From Pagrus major (lineage: Eukaryota; Chordata; Actinopteri; Spariformes; Sparidae), in NCBI RefSeq assembly GCF_040436345.1, contig NC_133218.1:21989570-22053569 (forward strand): a stretch of 64,000 nucleotides of DNA. The letters are read 5' to 3'. A model generated the notes under the pieces. It was not told the DNA's origin, did not search any database, and saw only the letters and a list, made by a program, of their open reading frames with translations. Positions 24,073 through 34,307 of this stretch are shown here, piece after piece. The first letter of the stretch is position 1; every line of letters starts with the position of its first letter. Made by a program: the position numbers and the translations under genes.

Positions 24073-24892
24073 CTAGTATTTTGAAGGCAGTCCCGGTGGT
24101 CTGTAGTGGTTGGGATCACCTCCATTGCGCCCCCACTCGTTAGCTTCCTGATCAGCAGCAGAGTCCCCTGCACCCCTCTCTCTGACATCACTGAAATGGG
24201 AACATAAACAATTTTCTCATTACAAGTCAAAACAAGTTTCATAACCTAATTCATAAGTTAGGATATAAGATAAAATATATATATTTCACTAATTTCACTC
24301 ATCAAGGTAGAACTGCAGATTCCTTGATCATGAGACCCTATTGTGATCAAATGCTACAAAGCTCTAATTGTCATCAGCATAGAAGTAACAACAGATAAAG
24401 GTTAGTGGAAGCATGTAAATGAAAATTACTAAAGAGCTGAAAAATGATCCCAGAAGTACTTCACACTGAGCTACGGAAAACAAACGGGCGTTTGTGAGAA
24501 ATAAGAATAAAACCAATTTTTGCTCCTCACCTGATAACCTTAGCAGCCCACCTGCCCCCTGCTCCTCTCTGGGCAGCATCATAGTTTCCTCTGGCATGGA
24601 AGTACTTGTCTGAGTTTTTCCAGTTGGCATCCTTCATGTCCCTGTATGCTCGCCACATATCACGACTTCCTGATGAGAAGCACAGCAGACATTATTTTGT
24701 TAAATGGATGAGAAATTTCGGGGAAAAAACAGGCAATTCTCCACATAATCCTGGATATATAACATTATAATTATACACATTGTTCTTGTGAAGATGTTTC
24801 TAACCTCGAACAGCTTCACCGGGAAAATTGTACCACTGTGCATTGGTTTCCACAATTAGAAACAGAACAATTCCTGCAAGAAGCAACTTCAT
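24073..24892 (-). CDS. saa: serum amyloid A, copy C, with a shortened exon 4
   Basis: Secreted SAA of about 114 residues, some 7 shorter than usual. Coding exons 24,892-24,805, 24,669-24,531 and 24,190-24,073, with introns of 135 and 340 bases. A noncoding exon ends at 25,011. Signal peptide [18 protein letters not shown], then [12 protein letters not shown]. Exon 3 has canonical [16 protein letters not shown] and [19 protein letters not shown]. Exon 4 begins [19 protein letters not shown] and ends [15 protein letters not shown], the copy closest to textbook SAA at the tail (DPNHFRP...GLP). Compared with typical SAA, about 21 bases are missing in frame where the end of helix 3 and the following loop would be. 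The frame and splice sites are intact, so it is probably functional, but folding could be altered. Confidence 0.93.
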
Positions 24893-25092
24893 GTTGAAGA
24901 TGTCTGAAAGGAAAAAATAATCACATATTTCATCATTAAAAAGACCAAAATGATACAGACATGCATTTATACTTTTCAGGTCATATTACCAAATTGAATT
25001 TCAAGCTTACTTTACTGTTCCTGCAGAGTTTAGAGTCTTAACAGATCGAACGTAGAGTATCTTGTTTGTGAGGACTCTTCTGATCTGAGTCT

Positions 25093-25209
25093 CCTTATAT
25101 TCTGTCCTGAAACAATACAGGTGTTATGATTTTTTTAAATGATGGAAATTCCCATGTGAGATCTGAAATGTCATCAAAACATACTGAGGATATTCCCGAG
25201 TTGTGCAAC
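25093..25209 (-). promoter_or_regulatory. promoter of SAA copy C with perfect NF-kB consensus
   Basis: TATA box ATATAAGG at 25,093-25,100. GGGAATTTCC (minus strand) at 25,144-25,153 is a perfect NF-kB consensus. C/EBP-like GTTGTGCAAC is at 25,200-25,209. This is the best-matching promoter of the array by motif. Confidence 0.65.
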
Positions 25210-26700
25210 TGCACATGTGAGCAAAGGTACTGACAAACTTAGCTTTCATTTTGATTTAATAGCTTTAGTTTTAGTTTCTCTTTTTTTGTGTACTCACAGT
25301 TTGTGCTATGGTCTGCCTGTGGACCTGGTCCTGGAAAGAATTGTAGAGGAGTTTATGACAAAACAAAAGCAAACTGCAGTAATATCTTAGAAAGTAAAAA
25401 GAGAAAAACTGTGCAAAACATTTGAGAGAAAGTCCTACAACATGATGAGAGGACTTGTGTTTGTGATACCATGTGTTTGTTCTGTTATGTTTGTATTTGC
25501 ACAGTGTGATTGTTCAGATGATGACAATAATGTTTGCATGAAAAATATGATGCCTCACATTATTTTGCATATTTCTCTTATGTCTTTCACAGGAAAGAAT
25601 GACATAAGACCTCAATATCATGTCTTTAACCATCAACATTTTTCAAAACATTTGCAAAAAGGAAGATCATTCATTGGTGAATTCATCAATAGCTAATCAT
25701 TCTTGTTATGGTACAAATGTGGAACTGTATTTTCAGGACATTGTCATGAAAACATTTTATGACATATTTTACACTGAAGTGAGAAAAGGTGATTGGGTGA
25801 CAGCAAAGCCGTTACAATTGGTATTGATAACATAAATTTAAAATTAACATTGCTAATCCTGCATATTTGATCTTACTGAAAACCTTTATTTGCCCCAGCG
25901 TGAAATGTAGGGCTGCAAAATATATTGTTTCAGCAATGACATCACATTGTGCCATGCACAATAGTCACGTCGCACGATGGCCACATCAAACATGTCATGC
26001 AACAACTTATGTCCTGGTTGTTACAAAAGGAAAACCTGCATGGTTCTCATTTTCCATGACTAATGGTTGTGGTGTCCAGCACTGCCACTGAGTGGCCACG
26101 TATGAACATTAAAGCTGAATGAAGCACTAAGAATACAGTCACAGACAGATAGGACTGAAATCTGACACAGTAAATCCACTAATGCCACAGAGAGCCAGAC
26201 TTACTCTCTCTGTAAGGCAACATTTTTTCACCAACAGAGAACTAGGTCTGTATATTTTCTAATAAACTTGCCACAAGAATGTAGGAGAAGGAGAGCTGAG
26301 CATCTCATCTGATAACATAGCGAAGCCATTATGTCCATACCTATAACATATCTATAACCAAAGGGTTGCTATGAATAAAAATACTGTTTCTGTCCAGTGT
26401 TGAATCCAGCTCTCACTGCTGCATTACACATGTTCATTTTATTAACTTTTTGTCTGGGAGTTGGAACATTGAGAAGAACCCATGTTGGAGTCATTATATC
26501 TTATGATTTATTCTGTTATTGATGACATCTTATTGCTCTCCAGGGGGAGCTCTTTTGCTCTGAAAAGAGATATCATTCAAGGAAATGTTTCCGTTTCTTT
26601 CAAGTTCGAGCTGATATGGGCAAATTTAAAAAAAACGTGTTTGATCACTGAAGTTATCTCTGAACACATTCGCAGTTATGATGGCTGGTGTTTAGGAGGC
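25210..26700. other. 5' flank of SAA copy C and spacer to copy D
   Basis: Carries the same flank sequences as the other copies, including a CATAAGACC stretch at about 25,600 that is absent from the flanks of A and B. A GGGCTGCAAAATATATTG remnant of a small DNA transposon lies near 25,911-25,985. The CAGCACTGCC block lies at about 26,070-26,240, and a conserved spacer at about 26,480-26,640 (compare 14,630-14,800 and 19,590-19,750). No gene is seen. Confidence 0.6.
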
Positions 26701-27162
26701 AGGAGATCACAGGTGTGGGTAACAACAAACTAAGAGTTCATTTGCAAAAACAGAAGCCATTCTGAACAAACACACAACAGTTTGATTGATACTCTTTTGA
26801 CTGCACAATGAAAAAACATGATTTAGGAGAAGAAAATAAAGAGATATCTTTACAACCCAATGCCAGTTTCATTGGTTTTGCTGGAGTGCACAATTTAAAA
26901 AACATCATTAAAGAAAATGAATTAATTAAACAAAGACAATATTGGACTTTTCGATAAATCTTCAATGCTTGAAAGCAAGAGTTGTTATCAGCAGTACACA
27001 GATATGAATAAGGAGAGGCAGCCTCTTCTCACTTCATATACTACTTTGAGATAACACACACTAACACACATAACCAACAACAGGATGCACATGATTTGAC
27101 ATCCACCTGCACCTCCTCCTTAAACTCCCCCACACATATATCCCATTGTTGTACATATGCAG

Positions 27163-27168
27163 TTTATT
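27163..27168 (-). terminator. candidate poly(A) signal of SAA copy D
   Basis: AATAAA on the minus strand about 255 bases past the stop of copy D. The position does not match the signals of copies A-C. Confidence 0.35.
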
Positions 27169-27422
27169 ATCAACATTCTCAGAAGACATAAACACAGCAA
27201 GAGGTTTCAACGCTCTTCCAGGCTAAACTCTTTTATAATGAGTTTACTTGTTTTTAGTTTCCCAACAACTTAAACAGAAATATCATGGTGGTTATAAAAG
27301 ACACATCTATTCTCGCAAAAGCATGATAATATTTGAAAAACATATAGTTATAACAGGAATTTCCTTCCAACTGTATGGTGAATAACTTTAACACTAGAAA
27401 TGTCATTCATCACTTTTTTTCA

Positions 27423-28254
27423 CTAGTCATCCTCTTCTGAGATTGGATGTGGAAGTCCGTTTACCCAGTAGCGCCAGGAGCGTCTGGGATCTCCTCCGTT
27501 CCGCCCCCACCGGTTGGCCTCCTGATCTCTTGCGATTTCCTCAAGATCACGATCCTTTATCCAATGGTATGCCGCTCTGCCATCACTGAAATGGGAAAAT
27601 AGACAATGAATATCAGTACAAGCAGAAAATAACACTTTTCAAAGCTTAATTTAAAGTGGTGTAATGGATTATCCCCATGACCACGTCGAAAATACTTTCT
27701 GCGCCAACTCTCTGCCATCACTGAAATGGGAAAATAAACAATTTTCTGTTGAGAAGTAAAACAAGTGCTTTCTTTTGAGAAAGATAAAACCAGTCCAAAT
27801 GTCTCTTATGTCCATCTGCAGCTTTATCAACAAGAATTATTTCTTGCAGATCACACTAATGCTTCCCTGCTCCTTGCTCCTCACCTGATAACTCTAGCTG
27901 CGAATCTGCCCCCTGCTCCTCTCTGGGCAGCATCATAGTTTCCTCTGGCATGGAAGAACTTGTCTGCGCCTATAACATTCTCCTTCTTCATATCCCTGTA
28001 TGCTCGCCACATATCACGACTTCCTGATGGGAAGGAGCAGATATTGTTTAATAAAACGGATGAGAAAATTAAAAAGTAAAAACGAAATGAAACATGTAAT
28101 TGTCAAGTTAACACTTAATCCTGGATATATAACTTATAACATTGTTAGTGCAAAAATGTTTCTAACCTTGAACAGCTTGACCAGGAAACTTGTACCACTG
28201 TGCATTGGCTTCCACAATTAGAAACAGAACAATTCCTGCTAGAAGCAACTTCAT
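27423..28254 (-). CDS. saa: serum amyloid A, copy D, with a divergent C-terminus
   Basis: Secreted SAA of about 129 residues. Coding exons 28,254-28,167, 28,023-27,885 and 27,585-27,423, with introns of 143 and 299 bases. A noncoding exon ends at 28,464 and exon 2 begins at 28,265. Signal peptide [18 protein letters not shown], then [12 protein letters not shown]. Exon 3 keeps [15 protein letters not shown] and [17 protein letters not shown], but has VIGADKF and RFAARVIS in place of WKNSDKY and RWAAKVIS. Exon 4 begins [13 protein letters not shown] and keeps WGRNGGDP. The usual tail (NxxRPxGLPxKY) is then replaced by [20 protein letters not shown], which is longer and acidic at the end. Intron 3 contains a decayed second exon 4, and intron 1 contains an AAAGG repeat. 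Family assignment is certain; the function of the new tail is unknown. Confidence 0.93.
27664..27720 (-). pseudogene. decayed second exon 4 inside intron 3 of SAA copy D
   Basis: On the minus strand, CCCATTTCAG at the 27,721 boundary is the same acceptor as at the used exon 4. What follows reads DGRELAQK and then, after a one-base frame shift, YFRRGHGDN. Together these resemble the canonical SAA stretch of the form DAREN-QRFFGHGAED. Without the shift the frame stops at 27,669-27,671. The intron just upstream (AAATAAACAATTTTCT) matches the one beside exon 4 of copy C (about 24,202-24,217). It is therefore a relic of the C-type exon 4. Confidence 0.6.
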
Positions 28255-28281
28255 GTTGAAGATGTCTGAAAGGAACATAAC

Positions 28282-28361
28282 AAAGGAAAGGAAAGGAAAG
28301 GAAAGGAAAGGAAAGGAAAGGAAAGGAAAGGAAAGGAACAGAAAGGAAAAGAAAGGAAAGG
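28282..28361. repeat. AAAGG pentanucleotide microsatellite in intron 1 of SAA copy D
   Basis: About eleven perfect AAAGG units followed by interrupted ones. On the coding strand this is a CCTTT tract that starts about 16 bases upstream of the exon 2 acceptor, extending its pyrimidine tract. The other copies lack it, so intron 1 of D is 198 bases against 107-112. Confidence 0.9.
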
Positions 28362-28535
28362 AACAAGAAACAATTACATAGTTCATCATTAAAAAGCTCA
28401 AAATTATACAAACTTGCGTTCATAATTTTCAGGTCCTATTACCAAATTAAATTTCAGACTTACTTTGCTGTTCTTGCAGAGTTTAGACTAAGTCTTCGTG
28501 GAGTATCTTTGTCAGGACTCGACTGATTTGAGTCT

Positions 28536-28632
28536 CCTTATATTTTGTCCTGAAACAATGCAGATTTTATGATGCCCAGATGATGGAATCTGCAATGGCA
28601 CCAAACATTTGGAAACTCCCAAGTTGTGTAAC
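28536..28632 (-). promoter_or_regulatory. promoter of SAA copy D with NF-kB and C/EBP-like sites close together
   Basis: TATA box ATATAAGG at 28,536-28,543. GGGAGTTTCC (minus strand) at 28,611-28,620 fits the NF-kB consensus. Only two bases away is GTTGTGTAAC at 28,623-28,632. In A-C these two elements are about 46 bases apart, and sequence between them is missing in D. Confidence 0.6.
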
Positions 28633-28974
28633 TGCACATATCAACAAAGACAGTGACAGACTTAGCTTTCATTTTGATTTAATAGTTTTAGCTTCCTCAG
28701 GCTATTTTTGCCGTGTTCTACATCTGGCCCTGAAAGGAGGTGCTAGTGTAGCTGCAGCCAGAAAGGTTCTCATGTCCCATGACTAATCTACAAGAAAAGT
28801 CTGCCTAATATTATACAAGTTAGTCAGACTGGATTCTTGGATACATAGGAGATTCATTGATCATTCTTTATCAATTTATCAAACAAAACAGAGCCTGCTT
28901 TGGTTGTTTGATTAAATGCACTCCGGTACAAAATCACTCCCATCATTCTACATTGATTATTCCAAAATAGAGCT

Positions 28975-29075
28975 GTTCAAGTTATTTAGTGAACATTTCT
29001 GCATTTTTTTCTTTCTACAATATATATTGCAGAAAACCAAAAATATTGCAATATTCCAATATCGTGCAGCCCTGG
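28975..29075. mobile_element. fragment of a small DNA transposon (GGGCTGCACGATA-type end)
   Basis: Ends in ATATCGTGCAGCCCT, whose inverse begins GGGCTGCACGATAT, a terminal sequence common in fish MITEs. The interior is rich in ATATTGC and CAATATT. It lies where the body of a lost SAA gene would have been. Confidence 0.35.
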
Positions 29076-29129
29076 TTAAATATCTTCAGCACTTCAAACA
29101 GTGAACATATAGGCAACATATACATCGTT

Positions 29130-29490
29130 GTTGTGAGAGTAAGACTTAGATTGTAAAGTATCTTATCCATTAAGACTCTACTGATCAGACTCTCCTTATA
29201 TTTATATTTATAGTTGCAGTTCATTTGAGGATAGCTGGAGGCTGGAGGCTCTGGAATGTTAGAAAACTACACTGAACAACTGCACGAATAATCAAAGCCA
29301 GGTGAAACAGCAAGCTTTACTTTTAGTTTCATTTTGCCGTACTGTGGCTCTAAAGCAATAGGTGACAGTAGTAAGCAGTGATGAATGACCTGAATGTGAC
29401 TCCAGCTGGATGTTCTTGTGAGTGTTACAGGTCCTGGAAAGAAGTGCTGGTGCAGCTACAGCCAAAATCAGAAAAATAACAGGATGTAGA
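29130..29490 (-). pseudogene. orphan SAA promoter and first exon without a gene
   Basis: AGTATCTTATCCATTAAGAC and CTGATCAGACTCTCCTTATA at 29,158-29,200 match the first exon and TATA region of copies C and D, including ATATAAGG (29,194-29,201). Further up, GTCCTGGAAAGAAGTGCTGG and GCAGCTACAGCC match the SAA upstream flank. No SAA coding exon follows; 28,910-29,075 holds unrelated sequence. The NF-kB and C/EBP-like sites are no longer recognisable. This is the right-hand end of the array. Confidence 0.6.
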
Positions 29491-32400
29491 GCTTTAGAAG
29501 AACAAAAACAAGCAGAATTGATCAGTTCACCATGACAGAAAGGATTTGTGTATGCAAAATGTTGTTATATAATATGTTCCATTCTAGCACATTTGCACAA
29601 TGATATTGTTTAGATGATAATACAGTAATGTTAGCAAGGGAATATATAATGTTTTAGGATTATTTTGAATAGTTTCCTTATTTCTTACACAGGACTGAAT
29701 CAGTCACAATACCTTAATTTCAAGTTTTTAACCACCAACATTTTGCTTAAAATTTGAAAACATGCATTTGAGTTAATCAACATGAAATGTGTAGTTGATG
29801 TTTTTCTTTGTGTTACAGAACTGTTTTTCTCAGGAGCTCTCAACAACTTTTAATTATATGTTGTATCAGTAGAAGGAGCTGTGTTAATGTTAGTGCTGTT
29901 GACAACTAAATGGATTCATCAACACACAACACAGTTAGGCTACTGATATTTCAGAGCCATGGAGTCTAACTCACACAAACCTCAGTCAGATAAAGGATCA
30001 ATCAGTCAGGCAGACTAGACTACATGCTCAAGTTAACAACCCTTCTGCCCATACACACTCTCTCTGTTACTAGGGGATTTGTCCTTCAGTCTTCTACGAT
30101 CTGCGTATTCCTTCATTCTTTTTTTCTGTTGATCCATTTTCTAAGACTGAAAAGTTTGTTTTTGTAATTCTCATTTTGACCACAAGAGGCTGTAGTGCAT
30201 GACTACCCCTTGTTGTAAATAGAACGAAAAACATCCGTGTTCTTCCAGGTGAGTTTTAATTTCTCTCTGCACTCTAAACACAAGATACATCTATTATGTG
30301 TTAGCAGTTTATGTAACATTACTGTCATGTCTTTCTTTTGATGAGGAATGTGTCATACTTGGCAGCGTCACGGGTGGAACACTGTGTATTATCAGCAAGT
30401 CAGATCAAGGATTAACATTTTTTCCACTGAAAAATCTTTTTTTCAACATTTGTCCCCACATGTTTTCACAGATGGAAAAAAAAAATGAATGAACTTAAAA
30501 AAATGTTCCTGGCAATCCGTTTGTTTCTGCCACATCGCAAGTTAAAAAAGTGGATTACCACAAAAAAACTCACTTCCCCTTAACAGCTTCTCCACATTTC
30601 AGAACTTCTCCAGCAACTGAGGTTTGTTATTATGTCGCTCTTCTTTTATTAGACTCAAAAATTTGAAGGAATAAAAATGAGTTTGGAGGAACACTTGTTT
30701 CTTTTAAAACTAGACACACTTTCGGCCAATTGTGACCCTCAAAACCCAGTTTGGTTGAACCTTTGGTTGATGTTGTGTAAGAAGAAACATGTTCAAACCA
30801 TAATGGCACACAATAATGTATATCACATCACCGTCACATATCACCATAATGATATCGCCACAAAAATTCAGTTTTAAGTGGAATGACCACACTATAATTC
30901 CCAGTTGGTCATGTGAACTAAATATAATCTTGATATATAATGTAATTAGCAACTTTTAATTAATTAACTTATAACAAGCATATTTCAAGAACACAACTGT
31001 TGTACTTTATATAAGCAGAAGATAAATTATTATCTGGGAGGAAGATTATTTCTGTAGAAAAACAAATATGCAGTGTGTGAAGCATAGAAACACCTGCACC
31101 CTCTGGTACTTCTTTTATTGTCAAGTTTCAAATCCTGGAGCTGTTGGAATTTAGTTTGTTAAACACTATAATATAATTATTACCTATTAGTATATTTATC
31201 ATATCATTACATGTACCTTCTTTTCTTGTTAAGGAGGGTAAGTGGTTTGTGTCCTTTGGTGCTTAATTTCATGTATGTTTAATCTATCAAATCTAAAATA
31301 ACATGTGTCATAGCAGAGCTCACATTAATATCCACCATGAGAATTCAATGACGCACTGAAACTGCAGCTTGACTGACAGCACTGACCTGTCTGTACTCTC
31401 TAAGCCTCTTATCACACCCTCACTGAAACTGCTCTTTGTGCAGCTGTGATGTTGTACCAGCTCTCTGAGCTTTTTACAGTGATTTTCTTTTCATCAGAGA
31501 ACAATTTCTTTTTACTTTTTTTACTTTATTTTACTTTTGCTTTTGCATGATTTTTATTTCACTATAGTTCATTGCAGGTCTCATATTATGGTCAATTACA
31601 GATCCCACAAATTCTCAAATGACAAACCACGGTGATCCAGATTATCTAGAATGCTAAATGCTAAATATTTCATGTTAGAGGAGAGATGTTAAACATTGGT
31701 TGGATTCGTATTTGCAGATACTACCATACTTTAGCATATTAGTATTGTAAAGTGCAGCTCTGCAGTGGAACAGTGCACGTAAATGTAGATTTTCTCACCA
31801 ATTAGACAGATTTCCGATTAATATACATGTCCCATATACGAAACATGAGACTCCAAAAAGACTTGCAAAAGTAGGTGGATAAATATTTCGGATGCGATCG
31901 TGAATAACTCACGGCACTTCAAAGCTCCAAACACTTCACTCAAAGGGTGGCCTTTCACTGAACCAGAGCTCTCACTTAGGTAATTCGCATTCTTCAACAA
32001 CAGGAGAAGGGAAATCTTTCTTCTATTGTTGTGCTGATTGTGTTCAATTCAAAATCATGCTCATATTTTCTTACCACTGCATGTTGATTGTACTGGATTT
32101 GCGCCAGTCTGTGAACAGTCATTTCTTCCTCATTCATCAGGAATATGGACAGAAATAAAGCCTTTCTGTTTGGGTATACATTGGATTGTATTGCAGGCTA
32201 TTATCAGATTTCAATGAGAAAACATCAACCGTATTGGAAAAAACACTTCCCTGATGCTTTTGCTCTTGAAATATCTCTGACAGCGTGCATTTCATTGATG
32301 AAATGAACGCAAAGGTGTAAACACATGCAGAAGACCCTCAGGAAAGACAGGAAAAACACCTGTAGGCATTAGGGGACTTTAAATATCTTCATCTGGTCAG

Positions 32401-33424
32401 AAGATCACAATGAGTAACACCGTTTTAAGCTTAACATGATGTGTATAAAGTACGCTGTCATATTTGTTGGCCCACCTGTTTGCTGTGTAGCTCAAACTTG
32501 TGTCATTCAACTTGTGCAGATCGGAGGCCTACAAATATGCTGTAACAATACAGCACTTTATTCCCAAAACTGCTGTGCACCAAGCTCAGCTGGGTATCTT
32601 TAATGCTTTTAACAATAATGGCGTTGACTGTGTTATAATGGCTCTAAAATTACCTGAAATCGGTGAGTGCCCACGATTTCAAATAAAATAACTTCCCACA
32701 CACCGAGCAAATCTTAGTGAAGAAATTATACGACGTCACCGAAACCCCCTGGAGGATTAAAGCGCGGCTCGAGTTATGTGTTGATGAATGTGTTGTTTTG
32801 AGTTCAGAGACGACACTGTGACAGGCTAATAAATATTCATCGCAAAGATAGTGTGGGGAAGAGGGAGGGTGCGAGGCTGAGGAAGAGGGCTGATGCAATG
32901 TGAGGTTTGGAAGAGGAAAAGCTGTTTTTGTCGAATGTCTGATACACAGAGAAAGCATATTTTTTCTGGAATGAATGCACTTTGTATGAAAGAGATTAAC
33001 AGATTCCTCACTTGCCATAAAGTAGAATCAGCACAGGGCTGCACCAGAACGCTATCTGCCCTATACATGTGCACCAACAACACACAAGATGTCAAAGGTG
33101 CGATCACAAGAGAGGTGTCAGCCAGAAGGAACAGAGGTGTATGTAAGACTCACCATAGCAGAGCATTGAATTGGTACTGAGCTATAAAATACAGTAATCC
33201 AAGATAAGGATATGACAAATTGAAAAATGTTCTTTCCCTGAAATCGCCTTTTACTTTTTGTCAGTCATTTCCTCAGATAAAGATTTATTTTGGGTTTTCC
33301 CATAAAATAATGTGCATGGATGATTAATCAGAGCCTACGGCAAACTGCAGCAAGATCCAAGAATGGCACTAAGTAGAGTGCATACCTACGTCAAGGTCCA
33401 GCAGTACCCTTTAATTCAATCAAG
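29491..33424. other. SAA-type flank to about 29.8 kb, then no gene seen
   Basis: Sequence similar to SAA 5' flanks continues to about 29,800. After that no gene or clear transposon is recognised. Isolated donor-like GTGAGT sites occur on the plus strand at 30,250 and 32,663, but no protein family supports exons there. Confidence 0.5.
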
Positions 33425-33690
33425 CCTAATCCAATATCAAGCAAAACATTTTTTTATGAATCCGGGAGATGGATCTGCATCAAATTGTACTCCCTCATAG
33501 ATGCCAGCAACCTCAATATACCTGAATTTTCCAAGATCCATACATTATTCCCTGAGAAATTAATGAAAATGTTGATCTGGGTCTATTCTGAGACCCATCC
33601 TACATCCAAGTTTAGTGGAAATCCATTCAGTAGTTTTTGTTTAATCCTGCTGACAAACCAACTGACCAACAAACGGACACAGGTGAGAAC
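33425..33690 (-). mobile_element. interspersed repeat fragment common in fish
   Basis: On the minus strand it reads GTTGGTCAGTTGGTTTGTCA, then GCAGGATTAAACAAAAACTA, then GAATGGATTTCCACTAAACT. This is the core of a widespread repeat whose usual form is GTTTGTCAGCAGGATTACGC and on. Likely non-autonomous. The ends are not clear. Confidence 0.65.
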
Positions 33691-33965
33691 AGGTGATAAG
33701 ATTTAAGCTTTGTGTCAGATTCCAGATCTTATTTAGTATTTTTTCTTTGTTTTGCCTTGAAACAGTTTACACCGTCACCACATGTGACACCTTCTATTTA
33801 TAGACCCTTTGCAAAAAAAAATGCAGAAACCACAGAAATATCATTATTAGATCTCTCTTCAAGGATTTAGTTCTTTAGTTCTGTACTTTTGTTCTTGTTC
33901 AACTGCACACAAGAGCTAGATGCCAAACAATATATGATGCTATCCTGAAGAAAACTTTGGTTTAA

Positions 33966-34303
33966 AGGATAAGTTCACCCAAAAATGAAAATTCAATCAT
34001 TATTTACTCAAACCCACGCTGATGGAAAGTCAAGTCCACAAAACATTTCTGGAGCTTCACAGCAAATCAGTATTATGGCATTCTCCTTAACAACTGAAGT
34101 AGCTGGGGACTTATTTTAAAATGTAAATAAACAACAGAAAAAAACAAAACAAAACATAGAATGTCTCCATAGAGCTCGTCCAAGTTTCTTACACACCTTT
34201 TCAAGCTAACATCTTCCCCGTAGCAGCTAAGCTGAAAGCGTTAGCACTGTGAAGTGTGTGCAACACTAATGACTGAATTTTCCTTTTTGGGTGAACTTTT
34301 CCT
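33966..34303. mobile_element. MITE with TTCACCC-type inverted ends and TTAA target
   Basis: Left end AGGATAAGTTCACCCAAAAA preceded by TTAA (33,962-33,965). Right end, inverted, AGGAAAAGTTCACCCAAAAA followed by GTAA (34,304-34,307), probably a mutated TTAA. The inverted repeats extend for about 30 bases and the length is 338. No open frame. It matches a very common fish MITE. Confidence 0.8.
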
Positions 34304-34307
34304 GTAA

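Noticed and set aside
28145-28423. Phe/Leu/Ser-rich minus-strand frames of 79-92 codons
   Set aside because: They are produced by the AAAGG microsatellite read in frame and run through an SAA intron.
32521-32662. Open stretch between an acceptor-like and a donor-like site (plus strand)
   Set aside because: The translation resembles no known family and neither neighbouring exon is visible; splice-like sites at this spacing arise by chance.
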